Below the pieces are notes generated by a model, which saw nothing but the letters and a program-made list of their open reading frames with translations, made no database searches and was not told the origin of the DNA. From CAYYNP01 sp964472545 (GTDB lineage Bacteria; Planctomycetota; Planctomycetia; Pirellulales; Thermoguttaceae), in NCBI GenBank assembly GCA_964472545.1, contig CAYYNP010000302.1, forward strand, positions 1 to 11,950: 11,950 nucleotides of DNA, written 5' to 3'. Both the position numbers and the translations under genes were made by a program. Below are positions 7,195-11,950 of the stretch, one piece after another (the first letter of the stretch is position 1; the number at the start of each line of letters is the position of its first letter).

Positions 7195-7227
7195 TTACAT
7201 CAACATATCGAGACAAGGAGAAGCGTC

Positions 7228-8781
7228 ATGAACGCTCCGAGTCGACGTGAGTTTATGGCAGATGTGGGCCGGGGCATGCTGGCCGCCAGTTTGGGAACGG
7301 CGACCGCGCTCGATCTGGGGTTATCCCCAGCGATAGCGGAGGAGCCCGGCCGGCGTTTGACGTTCGGCAAGCTCGAGCCATTGGTCTCGTTCATGCAGGA
7401 AGCGCCCTTGGACAAACTGTTGCCCACGCTGGTCGATAAGCTCGGTGCAGGCACAGACCTCAAAACGCTCGTCTCCGCAGCCGCCTTGGCAAACGCCCGA
7501 GCGTTTGGCGGCCAGGACTATACGGGCTATCACACGTTCATGGCCTTGGTGCCGGCGTACGAGATGGCCGGCGAGCTACAGGCCAAGCAACGCGCATTGC
7601 CCGTGTTGAAGGTGCTGTATCGCAACACCAACTGGATTCACAAGCAGGGCGCCGCTCGGCGAGACGTCTTGGAGCAGATTGCAGCAGCCGAGTCGGTCGA
7701 GCCGGACCGTGGGGGTATACTGGTACGCGAAGCCGTTCGCGCCGTCGATTGGGATGCCGCGGAGAGTCGATTCGCCGCGGTTGCCGAAGGGCCGGCCGGC
7801 GAAGCCTTCAATCACCTGCAGTTTACCGTTCAAGACGAGGTCGACGTGCATCGCGTCGTGCTGGTATGGCGGGCCTGGGCGATGCTCGGCCTGACCGGCG
7901 ATGAGTATGCACACACCCTGCTGCGTCAGTCCGTGCGGTTCTGCGTCAATACGGAACAACAACTCCGCGACCGGAACAGGCCGGTCTCTGAGATACGCGA
8001 ACTACTGCCGCGATTGTTGGATGAGTACCACTTGCTGAGCAAGCCGCTGGGCCGGCGTCAGGCCGAGGACGCCTGGGTGGAACATCTCGCGCAAACCGTG
8101 TTCTCCGCCAGCCGCGAGCAAGCCGCCGACGCCGCAGCCGCCGCGCTGGCCGAAGGTATGGACCCCGAAGCCGTGGGTGAGGCGATTGCCTTGGCGGCCA
8201 ACCTGTTGGTCTTGCACGATCCCGGCCGCCGCAAGGAACACAGCTCTCCGCAGAAGCCGCCGGGATGCGTCCATGGGGATTCGGTCGGCGTTCACGCGTC
8301 GGACGCCGCCAACGCCTGGCGGAACATTGCGCGTGTCAGCAACCCGCGCAACACGGTGGCCAGCCTGATCGTCGGCGCGTTTCATACGGCCGGACAGACC
8401 AGTCGGGTCACGGAAGAGCCCTATCCCTATGCCGACCAGCTTGCCGACGTCCGCGCGGAAGATGGCGCCGCCTTGCTCGGTCAGGCCGAAGAAGCGATCC
8501 GGGCCAACGACCAGGCCCGCGCGTGTGCCGTGGTGCATCGATACGGCGAATTGGGATTGTCGGCAAGGCCCGTGTTCGATCTGTTGCTGAAGTACGCCGT
8601 CAGCGAAGACGGGGCACTGCACGCCGAGAAGTACTATCGCACGGTCGGCGAGGAATTCGCGGCCGGCCGGCCGGCGTTCCGCTGGCGACAGCTCGTTGCC
8701 CTGGCTCGTGTTACCGCCAGCGAATACGGCTTTCCCGCGCCGGGCTACCGGAACGCATGCGACCTGTTGGGCGTTTCCTGA
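7228..8781 (+). CDS. Tat-exported protein of unrecognised family, histidine-rich and mostly helical
   Basis: I do not recognise the family. The ATG at 7228 is chosen for AAGGAG at 7215-7220 and because it places the twin-arginine motif SRREFM at residues 5-10. A hydrophobic run follows (GMLAASLGTATALDLGL), with probable cleavage after AIA at 37. The Tat route suggests the 517-residue protein is exported folded, possibly with a cofactor. The mature part is rich in Ala, Leu, Arg and Glu and looks mainly alpha-helical, with no transmembrane segments. Histidines stand in segments that look conserved: YTGYHTFMAL (102), NTNWIHKQG (138), FNHLQF (196), VDVHRVVLVWRAW (208), DEYHLL (268), LHDPGRRKEH (330, 338), CVHGDSVGVHASDAANAW (349, 356) and GAFHTAG (386). 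That pattern could bind metal or haem, as in some oxidases, but this is a guess. It lies after msrBA, another exported redox gene. Confidence 0.85.
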   Translation: MNAPSRREFMADVGRGMLAASLGTATALDLGLSPAIAEEPGRRLTFGKLEPLVSFMQEAPLDKLLPTLVDKLGAGTDLKTLVSAAALANARAFGGQDYTGYHTFMALVPAYEMAGELQAKQRALPVLKVLYRNTNWIHKQGAARRDVLEQIAAAESVEPDRGGILVREAVRAVDWDAAESRFAAVAEGPAGEAFNHLQFTVQDEVDVHRVVLVWRAWAMLGLTGDEYAHTLLRQSVRFCVNTEQQLRDRNRPVSEIRELLPRLLDEYHLLSKPLGRRQAEDAWVEHLAQTVFSASREQAADAAAAALAEGMDPEAVGEAIALAANLLVLHDPGRRKEHSSPQKPPGCVHGDSVGVHASDAANAWRNIARVSNPRNTVASLIVGAFHTAGQTSRVTEEPYPYADQLADVRAEDGAALLGQAEEAIRANDQARACAVVHRYGELGLSARPVFDLLLKYAVSEDGALHAEKYYRTVGEEFAAGRPAFRWRQLVALARVTASEYGFPAPGYRNACDLLGVS

Positions 8782-8821
8782 CCTTACGATAGCCTCGGTA
8801 CTCGGATTCTCTACTTCAAAG

Positions 8822-8898
8822 CTGAGCAGGAATCTCAGTGCACTGTATACTAGGGAGGGGATGCGCGTACGAAACGTTCATTCGCAGCGAGAATAGCC
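8822..8898 (+). promoter_or_regulatory. Candidate promoter and leader of the TPR-glycosyltransferase-FkbM gene
   Basis: TATACT at 8846-8851 resembles a -10 box, with only a poor -35 match (TGAGCA) 17 bases upstream. A short inverted repeat CTGAG/CTCAG (8822-8826, 8834-8838) spans the spacer. AGGGAGGGG at 8852-8860 is a strong purine run directly before an ATG at 8861 that opens an 11-codon frame (MRVRNVHSQRE), closing with TAG at 8894-8896, two bases before the main ATG. The main gene has no good ribosome site of its own. Promoter and leader are both weakly supported. Confidence 0.25.
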
Positions 8899-11133
8899 AT
8901 GACCTCGCATGCCGGACTTCTCTCCAGAGGTTGGGAAGTCCATCAAGCCGGTGATCATGCAGCCGCCGAGCGATTGTACCGTCAGGCCCTCGCTTTGGCA
9001 CCAGACGACGCCAATACTTGGTGCCACCTGGGGATGGCGCTGCACGATCGAGGACTCTTCCGGCAAGCAGAGGCAGCCTACCGTCGGGCGATCGAGCTAC
9101 GGCCGGCGTTTCCCGTCGCGTTTCACAATCTCGGCAACACCTTGCGGGCGTTACAGCGATTTGACGAGGCCTTGGCTCACTTCGAGCACGCGTTGAGACT
9201 AAAGCCGGACTACGTCGGTGCTCTTAATGGGAAGGGTGGTACGCTCTTCCTCGGGGGGCGTTTCGACGAAGCGTGCATCTGCTTCGAGCGCGCCCGAGAG
9301 TTGGCTCCGGATGACGCGAGGGCCCACGAGAACTTGGCCATCCTATGGCTCCTGCAGGGCAAGTTCGACCGTGCCTGGGAGGAATACGAATGGCGGTTCA
9401 AGCTCTATGAACTGGTGCCGGAGTATTCGCAGCCGCGATGGGACGGATCGTCGTTAGACGGCCGCACGATTCTGCTGATTGCCGAACAGGGCCTGGGCGA
9501 CACCCTCCAATTCGTCCGCTACGCGGCCGTGCTCAAGGCGCGATACGACTGCCAAGTTATCCTGCAATGCCCCCGCGCGCTACTTCCCTTGCTCGCCACG
9601 TGCCCCGGCATCGACTGCCTGGTATCCAAAGGCGATTCACCCGATCGGTTTGACGTCTGGATACCGCTGTTGAGCATTCCCGGCATCCTCCGCCAGACGC
9701 CGGAGACGTTCCCTGCCGAAGTACCTTACTTGCAGGCGAGTCCGGAGTTGGTGTCTCAATGGAAAGACGAATTGGACAGACTGCCCGGCCTCAAAGTGGG
9801 TCTGTTCTGGCAAGGGAAACGTGACTACTTGATCGACTTCTCTCGTAGCGTACCGTTGGCCGAGATGGCACCCTTGGGCACGTTGCGGGGGCTCCAGTTG
9901 ATAGGTCTGCAAAAGGGCGACGGTATCGAGCAACTCGATACCCTTGCCGGCCGGCTGGACGTCGACAACTGGGGCGACCGAATCGACGAATCCAGCGGCG
10001 CGTTCATGGACACGGCTGCCATTCTGACGAACTTGGACCTGCTGATTACTCCCGACAGTTCCGTGGGACATCTCGCCGGAGCGTTGGGGGTGCCCGTCTG
10101 GATCGTCCTGAGTACCGTCCCCCATTGGCCGTGGATGCTGGATCGAGGTGATTCGCCGTGGTATCCGAGTGCCCGCCTGTTCCGTCAATCAACGGCCAAC
10201 GATTGGGCCGGTGTGTTCGATAGAATCGCAACGGAGTTGTGCCGGTTGTCACCGCGCATCGAGCGGAAGCAACCCGAGCACTATCGGGTCGCGACCAGCG
10301 GGCATAACCGTCTCACGCGAACGCGACACGGCTTGCTGCTGTACAATCGTCACGACAAGTACATTGGCCGATCTCTCGACCGCTACGGCGAATTCTCCGA
10401 CGGCGAGTTTGACCTGCTTGCTCAAGGGTTACGCCCCGGTGGGGTAATCGTGGAAGCTGGGGCAAACGTTGGAGCGCACACGCTGCCCCTGGCGAAGTGC
10501 GTCGGCGCGGAAGGCCGGGTGTACGCCTTCGAGCCGCAGCGCCCGATCTTCCATTGCCTATGCGCCAATATGGCTATAAACAGCATTACCAACACCCGCT
10601 GTTACTGCAAGGCGCTGGGAGCCGAGTTGGGCGAATTGCACGTGCCCGTGCCGGACTACGACGCGGAGAACAACTTTGGCGCCGTGGAAGTCGGAGCCAG
10701 GGCAGAGGGAGCCAGGGCAGAGGGAGCCAGGGCAGAGGGAGCCAGGGCAGAGGGAGAACGAGTGACGGTGGTGACGGTGGACAGCCTGAACCTCACTCGT
10801 TGCGACTTGATCAAGGCAGACGTAGAAGGTATGGAACTGGAAGTCCTGCGGGGGGCGTCGGCGACGATCGAACAGTTCCAGCCCGTTCTCTACCTGGAGA
10901 ACGATCGGCCAGATCGTTCTGCCGGCCTAATCGAGCACGTTCTCGGCCTGGGATACAATCTGTACTGGCATCTCCCGCGTCTGTTCAATCCGAACAACTT
11001 CTTCGGCAATAGGGAAAACGAATTCGGAGAGATTGTCTCGGCCAACATGTTGGGCGTGCACTCGTCCGTTAGATCGTCGATTTCGGGGCTCCGCTCCGTC
11101 GAAGGACCTCAAAGCGACTGGAAGTCACGCTAG
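8899..11133 (+). CDS. TPR - GT-B glycosyltransferase-like - FkbM methyltransferase fusion protein
   Basis: This 744-residue protein has three parts. Residues 4 to about 172 form about five 34-residue TPR units (for example DANTWCHLGMALHDRGLF and FPVAFHNLGNTLRALQRF), a protein-binding scaffold. Residues about 188-450 resemble the TPR-linked glycosyltransferases related to heptosyltransferase and SPINDLY types: ILLIAEQGLGDTLQFVRYA at 191-209 and the donor-site-like DLLITPDSSVGHLAGALG at 380-397. Residues about 505-725 form an FkbM-type SAM methyltransferase: SAM loop VEAGANVGAHT at 518-528, AFEP at 543-546, VDSLNLTRCDLIKADVEGME at 627-646. No signal peptide or membrane segment is seen, so it is probably cytoplasmic and may glycosylate and methylate a glycan. 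The acceptor cannot be read from sequence. Four perfect GARAE repeats interrupt the methyltransferase at 599-618. ATG 8899 is used because the TPR begins at once after it. Confidence 0.88.
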   Translation: MTSHAGLLSRGWEVHQAGDHAAAERLYRQALALAPDDANTWCHLGMALHDRGLFRQAEAAYRRAIELRPAFPVAFHNLGNTLRALQRFDEALAHFEHALRLKPDYVGALNGKGGTLFLGGRFDEACICFERARELAPDDARAHENLAILWLLQGKFDRAWEEYEWRFKLYELVPEYSQPRWDGSSLDGRTILLIAEQGLGDTLQFVRYAAVLKARYDCQVILQCPRALLPLLATCPGIDCLVSKGDSPDRFDVWIPLLSIPGILRQTPETFPAEVPYLQASPELVSQWKDELDRLPGLKVGLFWQGKRDYLIDFSRSVPLAEMAPLGTLRGLQLIGLQKGDGIEQLDTLAGRLDVDNWGDRIDESSGAFMDTAAILTNLDLLITPDSSVGHLAGALGVPVWIVLSTVPHWPWMLDRGDSPWYPSARLFRQSTANDWAGVFDRIATELCRLSPRIERKQPEHYRVATSGHNRLTRTRHGLLLYNRHDKYIGRSLDRYGEFSDGEFDLLAQGLRPGGVIVEAGANVGAHTLPLAKCVGAEGRVYAFEPQRPIFHCLCANMAINSITNTRCYCKALGAELGELHVPVPDYDAENNFGAVEVGARAEGARAEGARAEGARAEGERVTVVTVDSLNLTRCDLIKADVEGMELEVLRGASATIEQFQPVLYLENDRPDRSAGLIEHVLGLGYNLYWHLPRLFNPNNFFGNRENEFGEIVSANMLGVHSSVRSSISGLRSVEGPQSDWKSR
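10693..10752 (+). repeat. Perfect 15-bp tandem repeat, four units, inside the FkbM domain
   Basis: The unit GGAGCCAGGGCAGAG is repeated four times without a mismatch, followed by a partial GGAGA. Fifteen bases equal five codons, so each unit encodes GARAE (residues 599-618) and gain or loss of units would keep the frame. It falls between the NNFGAVEV segment and the strand before VTVDSL, a loop region in FkbM methyltransferases. Confidence 0.95.
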
Positions 11134-11233
11134 TCGACGACGAGTGCCGGGATGCCAGCCGTCGGCTTCAGGAGCACAGCGAGGAGCGTCCGCACGGCAG
11201 CCTTGGTTACCAGACCCCCTCGGCGTTTGCGGC

Positions 11234-11305
11234 CGGGTGTGCCGCGGCTCCCGCTCCGGCTGCGCCTACGCTCCAGCCGCGGCACACCCGAGGTTCAGAA
11301 ACCTC
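11234..11305. terminator. Strong inverted repeats between convergent genes, possible bidirectional terminator
   Basis: CGGGTGTGCCGCGGCT (11234-11249) is perfectly complementary to AGCCGCGGCACACCCG (11275-11290), a 16-bp stem with a 25-base loop. Directly next to it GAGGTT (11290-11295) pairs with AACCTC (11300-11305) around CAGA. They lie between the end of the fusion gene at 11133 and the end of the minus-strand gene at 11328. No T-tract is present. A dispersed palindromic repeat is an alternative reading. The rest of 11134-11327 shows no gene. Confidence 0.5.
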
Positions 11306-11327
11306 ACCCTTAACCCAGACCGTACTC

Positions 11328-11799
11328 TCATAACCCCCGGCACAGAAAATGGGGGCACGTCATCCGCACGAACCGTCCGCGCGTGCTGAGCTCGTTGGCG
11401 GCCAATCGCCGAACGGTGAATGCCTTCGGCCAGGATGCGTTGGCCTGATGGTCCAGCTCAACAAGGTCGCCAACCAAGCGATAGACCTGGCCGTTGTCAC
11501 TAGCCAAAACGAGCACGGCTCTCGGCCAACGCACGCCGCCGGTGCCGAGGGCCGCATGTAACGCCACGCCGGAGATCGCCTCGACTCGCTCCAGATCGAC
11601 GGTGATCGACGAATACGGCACACCTTGCCAGCCGACGGTTCCTTGCTGTGCCCCGAATTCCTCGCGCGTCGTTTGGCGGTCCGACAACTGAGAGGGCGGG
11701 GGCCTCCGCGCAGGCTGCGATCGGGGCGGGGGCGACGGCGAGCAGAACCGCGCAAGCCCGTGCAATCCACTCGAAAGCAGAAGTGGTTAGTCGTCGCAT
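11328..11799 (-). pseudogene. Secreted discoidin-like (F5/8 type C) protein, frameshifted and truncated
   Basis: From ATG 11799 the minus strand opens with a clear signal peptide (MRRLTTSAFEWIARACAVLL, then AVAPAPIAACA and a likely cut before EAP). Soon after, the frame loses sense, while the next frame carries a galactose-binding discoidin pattern: FGAQQGTVGWQGVPYSSITV, DLERVEAISGVAL, WPRAVLVLASDNGQVYRLVG and GRFVRM. Removing one base from the five-G run at 11698-11702 (CCCCC on the coding strand) would join the two parts into about 156 residues. The domain stops being family-like just after GRFVRM (about 11361) and ends at 11328, lacking the usual final strand, so it is also truncated. The start overlaps the stop of the upstream minus-strand gene, which supports ATG 11799. 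Domain assignment is from pattern alone. Confidence 0.55.
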
Positions 11800-11950
11800 G
11801 ACAGCGGAGCGAGCGGCCCCTCGGTCTTGCTGTGCCGGCCGTCGCCGTTGACGGAAGTGCCGTCACGGTGACGGCGATACTCCGGGACGACCTCGTGGAG
11901 CTTCTCGCGCAGCGGCGCCTCGGGGCCGTGGGCCAGCCGTAGAAGCGTGT
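11787..11950 (-). CDS. C-terminal end of a protein, perhaps a CapD-type nucleotide-sugar enzyme (partial)
   Basis: On the minus strand an open frame enters at the right edge (first full codon 11948-11946) and runs 53 codons to TAA at 11787-11789. It reads LLRLAHGPEAPLREKLHEV, VPEYRRHRDG and a polar tail ending PLSCDD. LREKLHEVVPEYRR resembles the tail of CapD/WbpM-like polysaccharide biosynthesis dehydratases or epimerases, which would fit the neighbouring glycosyltransferase gene. The evidence is only this short segment plus the coding-like composition and the 13-base overlap with the next gene's start. Confidence 0.45.
   Translation of the reverse strand, partial: TLLRLAHGPEAPLREKLHEVVPEYRRHRDGTSVNGDGRHSKTEGPLAPLSCDD

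Noticed and set aside
10693..10752. CRISPR array
   Set aside because: The 15-bp units are directly adjacent without spacers and lie inside a coding frame.
11360..11866. Minus-strand ORF of 168 codons across the discoidin region
   Set aside because: It is Arg/Ser-rich and overlaps, out of frame, both the signal-peptide frame and the discoidin-like frame.

Overview
The window reads as part of a GC-rich bacterial chromosome, most likely a planctomycete (Pirellulales-like). That placement is an inference from gene style: a SUF cluster carrying both SufU and SufT, a Tat-exported protein of unknown family, a TPR-glycosyltransferase-FkbM fusion and a secreted discoidin-like fragment. No rRNA or other marker gene is present to confirm it.

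Positions 1-4536 hold a tightly packed iron-sulfur assembly operon, sufC-sufD-sufS-sufU-sufT, all on the plus strand. sufD/sufS and sufS/sufU overlap by 3-4 bases. SufS takes sulfur from cysteine, SufU relays it, the SufC ATPase with SufD forms part of the scaffold, and SufT is a maturation factor. sufB, the usual partner, would lie to the left of the window if present. Next come an NAD-dependent D-lactate dehydrogenase (4751-5758) and an exported methionine sulfoxide reductase MsrB-MsrA fusion (6047-7032), whose MsrA half is broken by a one-base frameshift in a run of six G. A Tat-exported 517-residue protein of unrecognised family follows (7228-8781).

The right side looks like surface polysaccharide territory. 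A 744-residue protein joins TPR repeats, a GT-B glycosyltransferase-like domain and an FkbM methyltransferase domain (8899-11133), with a perfect in-frame 15-bp tandem repeat inside the methyltransferase. On the minus strand, entering from the right edge, are the tail of a gene resembling a CapD-type nucleotide-sugar enzyme and then a frameshifted, truncated secreted discoidin-like gene. Strong inverted repeats lie in the convergent gap between the two strands.

The most striking non-coding feature is a 98-bp MITE-like repeat with about 22-bp inverted ends, a central palindrome and 3-bp TTA/TTG flanks. It occurs three times (1-49 partial, 5918-6015, 7097-7194). Each copy ends only 31-35 bases before the start codon of a plus-strand gene (sufC, msrBA and the Tat-protein gene), so it may act as a mobile leader or regulatory cassette.
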